A DNA stretch of 64,000 bases from Amycolatopsis oliviviridis (GCF_014654365.1 NZ_BNAY01000001.1:744001-808000), one strand, 5' to 3'. Counted from the first letter of the stretch, positions 40,212 through 48,420 are shown. Notes: generated by a model not told the origin, from the sequence alone. Program-made: numbers and translations.

Positions 40212-40976
40212 ATGGGGTATCCGGTGGGGAAGGTCGCGGAGCTGTCCGGGGTCACCGTGCGCACGCTGCATCACTACGACGAGATCGGCCTGGTGTCACC
40301 GAGCGGGCGGACGGCCGCCGGCTACCGCAGCTACAGCGATGACGACCTCGACCGCTTGCAGCGAGTCCTGTTCTACCGCGAACTCGGCTTCGGCCTGGAC
40401 GCGATCGCGAAGGTCGTCGACGACCCGGAAGTGGACGCCCTGGAGCACCTGCGGCGTCAGCGCGCGCTGCTCGTGGAGCGGATCGGCGAGCTGACGCGGA
40501 TGGCCGAATCCGTCGACCGGGTGATCGCGGCGAAGCAAGTCGGCAGCGCTTTGACGCCGGAAGAGCGGTTCGAGGTCTTCGGCGAGTTCCGCGAACCGGA
40601 GGGCTACGCGGAGGAGGCCGTCCGCCGTTGGGGTGAGACCTCGCAGTGGCGTGCGGCGGCCGTGCCACGGTCCAAGGAGGAGTGGATCGAGGCGGAGAAA
40701 GCCCGGCAGGACTGGGTCCGGCGGCTGCTCGACGTGGTCGACTCCGGCGCGCCCGCGGACAGCGCCGCGGCGATGGACCTCGCCGAGGAGCACCGCCGGA
40801 TGCTCGTGGAGTTCATGGGCGAGTGCGGCCACGCGACGCACCGCGAGCTCGCCGGGCTGTACGCGACCGAACCGGTCCAGCTCGGCTTCCTGGTGCGCGA
40901 GCCGGACCAGCGGCCTGGCCTCGGCGAGTACATCCGGGACGCTGTCCACGCCAACGCCGACAGGGCCGGGAAATAG
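40212..40976 (+). CDS. MerR-family regulator with TipAS ligand domain (TipA-like)
   Basis: A 254-residue MerR regulator. Helix-turn-helix GYPVGKVAELSGVTVRTLHHYDEIGL (residues 2-27) plus the wing, a dimerisation coiled coil (about 75-110), then a TipAS-type domain: EERFEVFGEF, YAEEAVRRWGET, AEEHRRMLVEFMGECGHATH, GLYATEPVQ and GLGEYIRDAVHANADR. In Streptomyces TipA this domain traps thiopeptide antibiotics. A Cys is retained in the GEC position. The divergent P450 is the obvious target. The ATG at 40212 is set by the helix-turn-helix and by the leaderless -10. Confidence 0.92.
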   Translation: MGYPVGKVAELSGVTVRTLHHYDEIGLVSPSGRTAAGYRSYSDDDLDRLQRVLFYRELGFGLDAIAKVVDDPEVDALEHLRRQRALLVERIGELTRMAESVDRVIAAKQVGSALTPEERFEVFGEFREPEGYAEEAVRRWGETSQWRAAAVPRSKEEWIEAEKARQDWVRRLLDVVDSGAPADSAAAMDLAEEHRRMLVEFMGECGHATHRELAGLYATEPVQLGFLVREPDQRPGLGEYIRDAVHANADRAGK

Positions 40977-41039
40977 CGACTTCGGTTACTCCGGCCGTGT
41001 TCGTCTCCCACCGGACGGGAACGGCGTGGCGGCTCCGCT

Positions 41040-41045
41040 TACAGT
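41040..41045 (+). promoter_or_regulatory. Leaderless -10 TACAGT for mshC
   Basis: TACAGT, 6 bases, then ATG at 41052. A weak GGGG tract falls in the spacer. Confidence 0.5.
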
Positions 41046-41051
41046 CGGGGT

Positions 41052-42290
41052 ATGCAGACTTGGTCATCGGTCGACGTGCCCCGTATCCCCGGCACCCCCC
41101 GTCCGCTGCGGCTCCACGACACCGCGACGGGGCAGATCCGCCCCACGGCGCCCGGGTCCACCGCCCGGATGTACGTCTGCGGCATCACGCCGTACGACGC
41201 CACCCACTTGGGGCACGCCGCCACGTACCTGACGTTCGACCTGGTGAACCGCCTGTGGCGGGACGCCGGGCACGACGTCCACTACGTGCAGAACGTGACG
41301 GACATCGACGAGCCCCTGCTGGAGCGGGCCGAGCGGGACAAGGACGACTGGGTCGTCCTCGGCATGCGCGAGACGGCGTTGTTCCGCGAGGACATGACCG
41401 CGCTGCGGGTGCTGCCGCCGCGACAGTTCGTCGGCGCGGTGGAGAGCATCCCGGAGATCGTCGAGGTCATCGCGAAACTGCTGGCGAACGGCAGCGCGTA
41501 CCGCGCGGACGACGCGGAGTACCCGGACATCTACTTCGACCACAACGCGACCGGGCACTTCGGTTCCGAGTCGAACTACGACGCCGAGACCATGGCCAAG
41601 TTCTTCGCCGAACGCGGCGGCGACCCGGACCGGCCCGGCAAGCAGCATCCGCTCGACGCCCTGCTGTGGCGGATGGCGCGGCCCGGTGAGCCGTCGTGGG
41701 AGTCCGAGCTGGGCGCGGGACGGCCCGGCTGGCACATCGAGTGCAGCGCGATCGCGGTCAACCGCCTCGGCCTCGGCTTCGACGTCCAGGGCGGCGGCTC
41801 GGACCTGATCTTCCCGCACCACGAGTACAGCGCCGCGCACGCGGAGGCCGTCGCGGGGGACCGGCCGTTCGCGCGGCACTACGTGCACGCCGGGATGATC
41901 GGCCTCGACGGCGAGAAGATGTCGAAGTCGCGCGGGAACCTCGTGTTCGTCTCGCGGCTGCGGGCCGACAAGGTCGATCCGGGCGCCATCCGGCTCGCGC
42001 TGTTCGCCGGCCACTACCGCGAAGACCGGCCGTGGACCGCGCAGTTGCACGCGGAAGCCGAGGACCGCCTCGCCCGCTGGCGGGACGCCGTCTCCCTCGG
42101 CACCGGTCCGGCCGCGGAGGACACCGTCGCGCGCCTGCGCGACCACCTCACCGACGATCTCGACACACCCAAGGCGCTCGCGGCCGTCGACGCGTGGGCC
42201 GAGCAGGCACTGAACCGTTCGGGCACCGACCCGGCGGCGCCCGGGCTGATCCGGAACGCGGTCGACGCACTGCTCGGCATCGAGCTCTGA
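41052..42290 (+). CDS. mshC: Cysteine:1D-myo-inosityl 2-amino-2-deoxy-alpha-D-glucopyranoside ligase MshC
   Basis: A 412-residue ATP-dependent ligase that joins cysteine to GlcN-inositol in mycothiol synthesis. It is a cysteinyl-tRNA synthetase relative: Cys43 in [10 protein letters not shown] binds zinc, HLGH (52-55) is the HIGH motif, and KMSKS is at 289-293. [10 protein letters not shown] and [13 protein letters not shown] are typical. The short C-terminal part separates MshC from CysS, which carries a full anticodon-binding domain. It marks the organism as a mycothiol-producing actinobacterium. A palindrome begins 3 bases after the stop codon. Confidence 0.97.
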   Translation: MQTWSSVDVPRIPGTPRPLRLHDTATGQIRPTAPGSTARMYVCGITPYDATHLGHAATYLTFDLVNRLWRDAGHDVHYVQNVTDIDEPLLERAERDKDDWVVLGMRETALFREDMTALRVLPPRQFVGAVESIPEIVEVIAKLLANGSAYRADDAEYPDIYFDHNATGHFGSESNYDAETMAKFFAERGGDPDRPGKQHPLDALLWRMARPGEPSWESELGAGRPGWHIECSAIAVNRLGLGFDVQGGGSDLIFPHHEYSAAHAEAVAGDRPFARHYVHAGMIGLDGEKMSKSRGNLVFVSRLRADKVDPGAIRLALFAGHYREDRPWTAQLHAEAEDRLARWRDAVSLGTGPAAEDTVARLRDHLTDDLDTPKALAAVDAWAEQALNRSGTDPAAPGLIRNAVDALLGIEL

Positions 42291-42293
42291 GAA

Positions 42294-42350
42294 GTGTCAG
42301 GAACGTGGCTTTCAGGACATTTTTCGTCCTGAAAGCCACTTTCCTGACAC
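42294..42350. repeat. 57-base palindrome, 25-bp stem with one mismatch (family member)
   Basis: 42294-42318 pairs with 42326-42350 apart from one C/T position, with a 7-base loop containing a T-run. The GTGGCTTTCA segment also occurs in the repeat at 5575. It lies between convergent mshC and the ABC-F gene. Confidence 0.78.
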
Positions 42351-42362
42351 GTGTATAACGCC

Positions 42363-43970
42363 CTACACGGCGACGCGACCGGCTTCCAGCCGGAGGTGGT
42401 CACCCGACCAGTCCCGGCGCAGCCACCGATCGTGAGAAGCGATGACGACGGCTCCGGGCGCCGAATCGAGCGCGGCGAACAACTCCTCGGCCAAGGTGAG
42501 CGAGATGTGGTTCGTCGGCTCGTCCAGCAGGAGCACCTCCGGCGGGTCGGCGATCAGCAACGCGAGCGCGAGCCGGCGCCGCTGCCCGACCGACAGTGCG
42601 CCCACCCGGGTCCCGAGATCGCGTGGTGCCAGCAGGCCCAGCCCGCGCAACGGGGGAGCACCCTCGCCGAGGGCTTCGGCGTAGGTCCGCTGCGCGGTCT
42701 TCTCCGGCTCGGCGAACACGACATCCTGGGCCAGCATGCCGATCCGCATCCCGCGTCCGGAAAGGACGGTCCCGGAGTCCGGCTCCAGCGAGCCGGCGAG
42801 AACCGACAGCAGCGTCGACTTCCCGGCGCCGTTCCCGCCGGTGATCAGGAGCCTCGACGTCGTCGTGATGTCGAGCGTCGCCAGCCGCAGCCGCCCGGTG
42901 ATCTCGATGTCCCGCACCGAGATCGCCGTCTTGCCCTCCCCGGGTTCGCCGGTCAGGTCGCCCTCGAACCGCAGCGGCGCGGGTGGTTTCCGCACCTGGT
43001 CGCGTTCCAGTTCGTCCAGCCGCAGCTGCGCGTTGCGGACCCGGCGTGAGATCTGCTTCTGCACCCTCCCGGTCTTGAAGTCGTAGAGCATCTTGGCGTT
43101 GTCGCGCTGCGGCCGGTTGTGCGCGACGTTGCGCGCGGTGACGGCCACCGATTCGCGCAGTTCCTTGAGCTCGTCCTGCTCCTCGTTGTAGCGCTGCTCC
43201 CAACGCGCCCGTTCGGCCCGTTTCTGGTCCAGGTAGTCGGAATACGTGCCGCCGTACCGGGTCGGGCCGCCCAGCGCGGGGTCGAGGTCGACGATGTCGG
43301 TGCACACCGCGTCGAGGAAGACGCGATCGTGCGACGACAGCACGAGGACACCGGTCAGCGACGCGAGATGCTGTTCCAGGAACTCCATCGCGGCGTCGTC
43401 GAGGTGGTTCGTCGGCTCGTCCAGGACGAGCGTGCCCGGCCGCCGGATCAGCAGCGCGGCCAGGCCGAGCCGTGACCGCTGCCCGCCCGACAGAGTGCCC
43501 AGTTCGCGCGCCGGGTCGATCCCGGCGAGCCCGAGACCCGCGCATACGACTTCGGCCCGCCGGTCGGCGTCCCAGAGGTCGTGCGCCTGGGCCCATTCGA
43601 GCACGGTGCCGTACTCGTCGAGCACCGCCGCGTCGTCCGGATGTTCCGCGAGCGCCGCGGTCAGTTCGTCGAGTCTCGCCGACGCTCGCCGGATCTCGGC
43701 GAGTGCGTCGTCGATGACGTCGGAGAACCGTGCGGTCAGCGGAAACGGCAGTTCCTGCAAGAGGAATCCGAGGTCGTCGCCACGCAGGACCTCGCCTCCT
43801 TGTGGCTCTTCGACCCCGGCCAGCAACCTCAGGAGCGTGGACTTGCCGACGCCGTTCTCGCCGACGAGGCCGAGGCGTTGCCCGGCCGATGCGGTCAGGT
43901 TCACGCCGTCGAGCACGACACGGGCGCCGTAGGAGTGCACGAGGTCTTTGGCGATCAGGGAAAGAGACAT
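42363..43970 (-). CDS. ABC-F ATPase, antibiotic-resistance (ribosome-protection) type
   Basis: A 535-residue duplicated ABC ATPase without membrane domains. Domain 1 has Walker A GENGVGKST, LSGGQRSRL and LVLDEPTNHLDD. The inter-domain linker (about residues 240-330) is charged and helical and reaches into the ribosome. Domain 2 has GGNGAGKST, SVGQRRRLALALL and LLLDEPTNHISL. ABC-F proteins release stalled or drug-bound ribosomes. The separate promoter, a long leader with micro-ORFs and an adjacent MarR gene all suggest inducible resistance, not a housekeeping EttA. ATG start. The drug class cannot be assigned. Confidence 0.9.
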   Translation of the reverse strand: MSLSLIAKDLVHSYGARVVLDGVNLTASAGQRLGLVGENGVGKSTLLRLLAGVEEPQGGEVLRGDDLGFLLQELPFPLTARFSDVIDDALAEIRRASARLDELTAALAEHPDDAAVLDEYGTVLEWAQAHDLWDADRRAEVVCAGLGLAGIDPARELGTLSGGQRSRLGLAALLIRRPGTLVLDEPTNHLDDAAMEFLEQHLASLTGVLVLSSHDRVFLDAVCTDIVDLDPALGGPTRYGGTYSDYLDQKRAERARWEQRYNEEQDELKELRESVAVTARNVAHNRPQRDNAKMLYDFKTGRVQKQISRRVRNAQLRLDELERDQVRKPPAPLRFEGDLTGEPGEGKTAISVRDIEITGRLRLATLDITTTSRLLITGGNGAGKSTLLSVLAGSLEPDSGTVLSGRGMRIGMLAQDVVFAEPEKTAQRTYAEALGEGAPPLRGLGLLAPRDLGTRVGALSVGQRRRLALALLIADPPEVLLLDEPTNHISLTLAEELFAALDSAPGAVVIASHDRWLRRDWSGDHLRLEAGRVAV

Positions 43971-43976
43971 ACGACA

Positions 43977-43997
43977 TCACCGGGTTTCTTCGGACAT
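43977..43997 (-). CDS. Micro-ORF MSEETR in the ABC-F leader
   Basis: Seven codons including TGA, ending 6 bases before the ABC-F ATG. The stop and the next start are close enough for reinitiation or for stalling to change access to the ABC-F start. Too short to trust as a gene on its own. Confidence 0.3.
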   Translation of the reverse strand: MSEETR

Positions 43998-44076
43998 GAG
44001 GGATCCCCGCCGGGCTTCGTGGCTTACGGGAGCCGTGCTCGACCGAAGCCGCCTCGGAGACGGGGAGGGTGCGATG

Positions 44077-44088
44077 TCAGTTGTCCAT
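44077..44088 (-). CDS. Micro-ORF MDN in the ABC-F leader
   Basis: Four codons including TGA, close to the predicted transcription start. Between it and MSEETR the leader can form a GGCTTCG/CGAAGCC stem (arms 44009-44015 and 44044-44050). Possible attenuation element. Confidence 0.25.
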   Translation of the reverse strand: MDN

Positions 44089-44098
44089 GATGCGAGCA

Positions 44099-44128
44099 GT
44101 CTAACGCAACCTGTGTAGCGTTAGTCAA
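44099..44128 (-). promoter_or_regulatory. ABC-F promoter with MarR-type inverted repeat
   Basis: On the minus strand TTGACT (44123-44128) and TTAGAC (44099-44104) are 18 bases apart. CTAACGC (44101-44107) and GCGTTAG (44118-44124) form an inverted repeat spanning the promoter and overlapping the marR stop codon, a natural repressor site. Confidence 0.55.
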
Positions 44129-44600
44129 CCCCCTCTTTCCGGGATCCGGATCGCAGTCGTGTGGCCTCTTGTTCGGCGAAGGCGCGCCCGTCGGTCAGGA
44201 CGCCGAGGAGGGCGGCGAGCTGGCGCCGGTCGAGCCGGGCGAGGCGGTCGCCGAAGAAGCGGGCCATGGGGGAGTAGAGGTCGGCCACGTCGTCCAGCCG
44301 GTCGGGGAGCGGGCGCACCGCGAGCCGTCGTCGGTCGGCGGGGTCGGGGACGCGTTCGACCAGGCGCCGCGCCTCCATGCGGTCGAGCATCCGGGTCACC
44401 GCGCCGGTGGTCATGCCGAGGGCGCGCGCCAGCTGGGTCGGCGAGGTCGCGGCACCGCTGATGACCAGCTGGAGTCCATGCAACTCGGTGGGGCTGATCC
44501 CGAGCCGCTCCGCCATGGCCGTCTGGAACAGGACGGTCGCGCTGACGAACCGGGGGATCTCCAGGGCTGCCGCGGTGGCGAGTTCTCGCTGGTCAGGCAT
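44121..44600 (-). CDS. MarR-family transcriptional regulator
   Basis: A 159-residue winged-helix MarR protein. HTH and wing: SPTQLARALGMTTGAVTRMLDRMEARRLVERVPDPADRRRLAV (about residues 53-95). MarR proteins release DNA on binding phenolic or antibiotic ligands. ATG start with GGAAG upstream. It lies directly before the ABC-F gene, whose promoter region carries an inverted repeat, and its own promoter carries three phased repeats. Likely regulator of itself and the ABC-F gene. Confidence 0.93.
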   Translation of the reverse strand: MPDQRELATAAALEIPRFVSATVLFQTAMAERLGISPTELHGLQLVISGAATSPTQLARALGMTTGAVTRMLDRMEARRLVERVPDPADRRRLAVRPLPDRLDDVADLYSPMARFFGDRLARLDRRQLAALLGVLTDGRAFAEQEATRLRSGSRKEGVD

Positions 44601-44614
44601 GTGCTTCCTTCGTG

Positions 44615-44655
44615 CAGTAGCTGATTTGTGCAGTTACTGCCACAGGCAGCAACTG
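44615..44655. promoter_or_regulatory. Three 9-bp CAG..CTG repeats at 16-bp intervals in the marR promoter
   Basis: CAGTAGCTG (44615), CAGTTACTG (44631) and CAGCAACTG (44647) are each near-palindromic and spaced exactly 16 bp. They overlap a minus-strand promoter TTGCTG (44647-44652) / ACAAAT (44624-44629) with 17-base spacing. Confidence 0.6.
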
Positions 44656-44683
44656 CCTGGGAAAGGGTACCGGGAGGGATTTC

Positions 44684-44745
44684 TTGACATCTTCGAAGCC
44701 GCCTGTGAATCTGAAAGAGAACTTTCGAAAGAAGTCTTTCAGATT
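44684..44745 (+). promoter_or_regulatory. arsR promoter with nested palindromic operator
   Basis: TTGACA (44684-44689) is followed 17 bases later by GAATCT. AATCTGAAAG (44708-44717) pairs with 44736-44745, and CTTTCGAAAG (44722-44731) is a palindrome with exactly the same centre. The operator overlaps the -10 and runs to 11 bases before the ATG. Confidence 0.65.
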
Positions 44746-44756
44746 GGATCGAGCCG

Positions 44757-45335
44757 ATGACGGGGTTGCCGCCGCGCAAGCGGATCGAGGACGTCGAGCT
44801 GATGCGGGCGCTGGCGCATCCGCTCCGGTCGGCGCTCGTGGACCATCTGATGGCAGTCGGCCCGCGCACCGCGAGCGAATGCGCGGCCGCGGTCGGCTCG
44901 ACCGCTTCGAACTGCAGCTGGCACCTGCGTCAGCTGGCCCAGCACGGACTCGTGGAGCGGGTCGAAGGGGAGGACGGGCGAGAGCGGCCCTGGCGCGCTT
45001 GTCAGGTCGGCATCGAGTTCGGCGACGACCCGGAACTGCACGGGGCGCAGCTGGCGGTCGTGGGCACGAACCTGGCGCGGGAGAAGGAGCTGACCGAGCG
45101 CTACCTCGACGTCGTCGACCGGCTCGACGAGGAATGGCGGGACGCGTCGGGGCTCAACACCTACTCCCTGCGGGTGACCGCGGCCGAGCTGGACGAGCTG
45201 GTCCGGGAGATCGACGCGCTCGTCCGGCCTTACGTCGGCGCGATCCGCGAAGACGCCCCCGCGGGAGCCCGTCCGGTCCACTTGGGACTGCGGGCGTTCC
45301 TGCGTATCGACGCCGAAGGGAAGCCGAGCGCATGA
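44757..45335 (+). CDS. ArsR-type winged-helix regulator
   Basis: A 192-residue regulator with an N-terminal ArsR/HTH_20 domain: RALAHPLRSALVDHLMAVGPRTASECAAAVGSTASNCSWHLRQLAQHGLVE (about residues 18-68), then a C-terminal helical part with no obvious metal cysteine cluster. The family without metal sites usually senses small molecules. Its stop overlaps the MFS start by 4 bases (ATGA), and its promoter carries a nested palindrome, so it should autorepress the arsR-MFS operon. Confidence 0.9.
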   Translation: MTGLPPRKRIEDVELMRALAHPLRSALVDHLMAVGPRTASECAAAVGSTASNCSWHLRQLAQHGLVERVEGEDGRERPWRACQVGIEFGDDPELHGAQLAVVGTNLAREKELTERYLDVVDRLDEEWRDASGLNTYSLRVTAAELDELVREIDALVRPYVGAIREDAPAGARPVHLGLRAFLRIDAEGKPSA

Positions 45336-46570
45336 GACCGCTGAGAGAACCCGCCTTCGCGCGGCTGTGGATCGCCGCCTTCTTCTCCGAGACCGCCGAG
45401 TGGATGCTGCAGATCGCGCTGCCGGTGTTCATCTTCCAGACCACCGGCTCCGCGGCCACCACCGCGCTGAGCATCGTCCTCGGGTTGTTGCCCGCGGTGC
45501 TGCTCAGCCCGGTCGCCGGTGTCGTCGCGGACCGCTGGAACCGGCGGCTGGTGCTGTGCGTGGTGTGCGCGGGGCAGGCGTTCGTCGCGCTCCCGCTACT
45601 GTTCGTCGCTTCCGGCGGACCGGCGTTCGTGATCTACGGGGTCATGGCCGCGCAGGCGGGCCTGGCCTCGTTGTTCGAGCCCGCCCGCAACGCGCTCGTG
45701 CCGGAACTGGTCGCCCCGGACGAGCTGATCGGCGCCAACGGGCTCATGAGCATCAACGGCAGCGTCGCGCGGCTCGCCGGCGGCTGGGCGGGCGGTCTCC
45801 TGCTCGGTTTCGGCGGCCTGGGCTGGGTCGTGGTGGCGTACCTCGGCGTGCTGGTGATCGGTTCGATCCTGCTGGCGCGCCCGTTCCGGCGGACCGCCGC
45901 GCCCATCCAGGCGGGCCCGCACGAGCCGGTGCTGCGAGCCTGGATCGACGGCCTCCGCGAGATCGGCCGCGAAGGACGCCTTCGTCTCGCCGGTGTCGTC
46001 GTGGTCCTGACCTCCCTGGCGCAGGGAATGTTCCTGGTGCTCTTCGTGGTCTTCGTGCTCGACATCCTCAAGGGCACCGAAGGCGACGTCGGCCTGCTGC
46101 GCGGTGTGCAGGCACTCGGCGGGCTGGCCGCGGGATTCGCCGTCGCCACCGTCGCCCGCAAGGTCGCGCCCACCGCTCTGCTCGGCTGGGGCGGGCTCGC
46201 GCTCGGCCTGCTGTCGGCGGTGATCTGGAACCTGCCCGCGCTGACCGCGTCGCTGGGCGTCTTCGTCGGCCTCTTCGGCCTGGTGGGCGCACCCGGGGTG
46301 CTGGCGGGGTCCGGGTTGCTCTCACTGGTCCAGACGACCGCGTCGCCCGAACGGTCCGGCCGCGTCCTGAGCACCGTGTTCGCCGGGACCGCGGGGTTCA
46401 CCGCGCTGGGCGCGCTGCTGGCCGGTGGGCTGGTTTCCGTCCTGGGCAGCGGTGTCCTGCTGAACATCCAGGCGGCACTGCACGTCGCCTCGGCGTTGGT
46501 CGTGCTGGGAGTGTCGGCGTCGGGCCGGTTACGCTGCGATGCGGTTTTGGCGGTTCGCCGGTCCGAGTGA
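45332..46570 (+). CDS. MFS transporter, EntS/macrolide-exporter-like
   Basis: A 412-residue 12-span MFS protein. REPAFARLWIAAFFSETAEWM at the N terminus and VVADRWNRRLVL, EPARNALVPELVAPDELIGANGL and GRVLSTVFAGTAGF are typical of the MFS_3/EntS group, which exports siderophores or macrolides. ATG start overlapping arsR. Regulated with arsR by the nested palindrome. Substrate unknown. Confidence 0.9.
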   Translation: MRPLREPAFARLWIAAFFSETAEWMLQIALPVFIFQTTGSAATTALSIVLGLLPAVLLSPVAGVVADRWNRRLVLCVVCAGQAFVALPLLFVASGGPAFVIYGVMAAQAGLASLFEPARNALVPELVAPDELIGANGLMSINGSVARLAGGWAGGLLLGFGGLGWVVVAYLGVLVIGSILLARPFRRTAAPIQAGPHEPVLRAWIDGLREIGREGRLRLAGVVVVLTSLAQGMFLVLFVVFVLDILKGTEGDVGLLRGVQALGGLAAGFAVATVARKVAPTALLGWGGLALGLLSAVIWNLPALTASLGVFVGLFGLVGAPGVLAGSGLLSLVQTTASPERSGRVLSTVFAGTAGFTALGALLAGGLVSVLGSGVLLNIQAALHVASALVVLGVSASGRLRCDAVLAVRRSE

Positions 46571-46573
46571 AGC

Positions 46574-46579
46574 TACGGT
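46574..46579 (+). promoter_or_regulatory. Leaderless -10 TACGGT for the phosphoesterase gene
   Basis: TACGGT, 6 bases, then GTG at 46586. A GGAGGA tract touches the start codon and is too close to act as a Shine-Dalgarno. Confidence 0.5.
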
Positions 46580-46585
46580 GGAGGA

Positions 46586-47410
46586 GTGCCGCATCTCTTC
46601 GCCACCAGCGACCTCCACGTCACCCATGAGGGCAACGCCCCGATCGTCGACGAGGTCGTCCCCCGGACCCCCGACGACTGGCTGCTCGTGGCCGGTGACG
46701 TCGCCGAACGCGCCGAATCCGTGATCGGGGTGCTCAAGACCTTGCGGGAACGCTTCGCGAAGGTCGTCTGGGTGCCCGGCAACCACGAGCTGTGGACCAC
46801 CCAGAAGGACGAATGTCAGCTGCGCGGCCAGGCGCGCTACGAGCACCTGGTCGAGCGATGCCGGGAGATCGACGTCCTCACTCCGGAGGACCCGTATCCG
46901 GTGTGGGAACACCAGGAGAAGCCGCTGACGATCGCCCCGCTGTTCGTGCTGTACGACTACAGCTGGCGGACCCCGTCGGCCGAGGGGCTGCCGATGGCGG
47001 CGGCCGTCGAAGAGGCACGTGAGGCGGGCGTGCTGTGCACCGACGAGTTCTTCCTGCACCCCGACCCGTACCCCAGCAGGCAGGCCTGGTGCGCCGACCG
47101 GGTGAAGATCAGCACGGAGCGGCTGGAGGCGATCCCCGAGGACCACGGGACGATCCTGATGTCGCACTGGCCGCTGCACCGCCACCCGACCGCGCCGTTG
47201 TACTTCCCGGAGTTCGCGCTCTGGTGCGGCACGACCGAGACCGAGGACTGGCACCGCCGGTTCCGGGCGGAGGTCGCCGTCTACGGGCACCTGCACATCC
47301 CGCGCTCCACCGAGGCGGACGGGGTGCGCTTCGAGGAGGTCTCGCTCGGCTATCCGCGTGAGTGGCGGAAGCGGGCGCGGGGTCCCATCCCGCTGCGGCG
47401 CATCTTCTGA
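46586..47410 (+). CDS. Metallophosphoesterase, PptH-like
   Basis: A 274-residue calcineurin-type metallophosphoesterase. Metal-ligand motifs are Asp9-Leu-His11 in SDLHV, GDVAE (Asp38), GNHE (Asn66-His67), SHWPLHRHP and YGHLHIPR. Stretches such as FAKVVWVPGNHELWTT and FEEVSLGYPREWR closely recall the M. tuberculosis PptH (Rv2795c), which removes 4'-phosphopantetheine from carrier proteins; this comparison is from memory. In mycobacteria pptH sits next to pptT, but no phosphopantetheinyl transferase gene is here. Probably leaderless. A palindrome follows the stop. Confidence 0.85.
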   Translation: MPHLFATSDLHVTHEGNAPIVDEVVPRTPDDWLLVAGDVAERAESVIGVLKTLRERFAKVVWVPGNHELWTTQKDECQLRGQARYEHLVERCREIDVLTPEDPYPVWEHQEKPLTIAPLFVLYDYSWRTPSAEGLPMAAAVEEAREAGVLCTDEFFLHPDPYPSRQAWCADRVKISTERLEAIPEDHGTILMSHWPLHRHPTAPLYFPEFALWCGTTETEDWHRRFRAEVAVYGHLHIPRSTEADGVRFEEVSLGYPREWRKRARGPIPLRRIF

Positions 47411-47440
47411 GGTCCGCCCGCCAAGTGACCTGAACCGAAT

Positions 47441-47493
47441 GACATGAAAGGCCCCTTCATTGCAAAATTTGCAATGAAGGGGCCTTTCATGTC
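47441..47493. repeat. 53-base palindrome, 26-bp perfect arms (family member)
   Basis: 47441-47466 is the exact reverse complement of 47468-47493 with one central base. In practice the hairpin has about 24 pairs and a 5-base A/T loop. The arm begins GACATGAAAGGCCCCTTCAT. It lies between convergent genes. Confidence 0.8.
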
Positions 47494-47508
47494 GCTTGAG
47501 AGCCGCCG

Positions 47509-48408
47509 TCAGCCCCGTCCGGGACCGTCCTGTCCCGGACGACGGCGCCGCAGGTACCGCTCGAACTCGGCCGCGATCTTGTCCCCGCTCACGTCGTCGA
47601 GCGTGAACTCGGTCTCCGCGTCGCCGCGCTCCTCGAGTCCCCGGACGTACTCGCTGATCTCCTCGTCCTCCTCGGCCATCTCGGTGACCGTCCGCTGCCA
47701 CTCCTCGGCCTGCTCGGGAAGGGCACCGAGCGGGATCTCGACGTCGAGGACGTCCTCGAGTTTGTGCAGCAGCGCCAGCGTGGCCTTGGGCGACGGCGGA
47801 TGCGAGACGTAGTGCGGCACGGCCGCCCAGATCGAGACCGCCGGGACACCCGCCTGCACGCAGTAGTCCTGCAGGACCCCGACGATGCCGGTCGGCCCCT
47901 GGTAGTTGTTCAGCTCCAGGCCGAACTGCGAAGCGGTGTCCTTGTCGTACGCCGTTCCGGTGACCGGGACGGGCCGGGTGTGCGCGGTGTCGGCGAGCAG
48001 TGCGCCGAGGGTGACGACGGTGGCCACGTCCAGTTGCTGGATGTGCTCCAGCAGTTCGGCGCAGAAGGCGCGCCAGCGCATGTTCGGTTCGGGTCCCTGG
48101 ACCAGCACGATGTCCCGGCTCAGGCCCTCCGGGCGGCACACCGAGAGCCGCGTGGTCGGCCAGTCGACCCTTCGGGTGACGCCGTCCACCATGCGGACGG
48201 TAGGTCTGCTCACCTGGAAGTCGTAGTACTCGTCCGGACTCAGCTCGCTCAGCGGTGTCGCATCCCAGTTGAGCTGAAGATGCTCGACCGCCCGGCTGGC
48301 CGCGTCACCTGCGTCGTTCCATCCTTCGAAGGCGACGATCATGATCGGCTTGGTGTCATCCGGGTGGTCGCGGCCGGGCCGCTGGGTCTCGTCGACGGGC
48401 TCACTCAC
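47509..48408 (-). CDS. PAC2-family protein
   Basis: A 299-residue PAC2 (proteasome assembly chaperone 2)-fold protein, homologous in position and type to M. tuberculosis Rv2125. Family segments: IMIVAFEGWNDAGDAASRAVEHL, VLVQGPEPNMRWRAFCAELL, VVTLGALLADTAHTRPVPVTG and AVPHYVSHPPSPKATLALL. The bacterial function is not established. A mycothiol/proteasome neighbourhood (mshC upstream, mpa downstream) is conserved with it. GTG start with TAGGCT 6 bases upstream, probably leaderless. The C-terminal tail is acidic then basic. Confidence 0.92.
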   Translation of the reverse strand: MSEPVDETQRPGRDHPDDTKPIMIVAFEGWNDAGDAASRAVEHLQLNWDATPLSELSPDEYYDFQVSRPTVRMVDGVTRRVDWPTTRLSVCRPEGLSRDIVLVQGPEPNMRWRAFCAELLEHIQQLDVATVVTLGALLADTAHTRPVPVTGTAYDKDTASQFGLELNNYQGPTGIVGVLQDYCVQAGVPAVSIWAAVPHYVSHPPSPKATLALLHKLEDVLDVEIPLGALPEQAEEWQRTVTEMAEEDEEISEYVRGLEERGDAETEFTLDDVSGDKIAAEFERYLRRRRPGQDGPGRG

Positions 48409-48414
48409 CGGACC

Positions 48415-48420
48415 AGCCTA
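48415..48420 (-). promoter_or_regulatory. Leaderless -10 TAGGCT for the PAC2 gene
   Basis: TAGGCT on the minus strand, 6 bases, then GTG. Confidence 0.5.
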
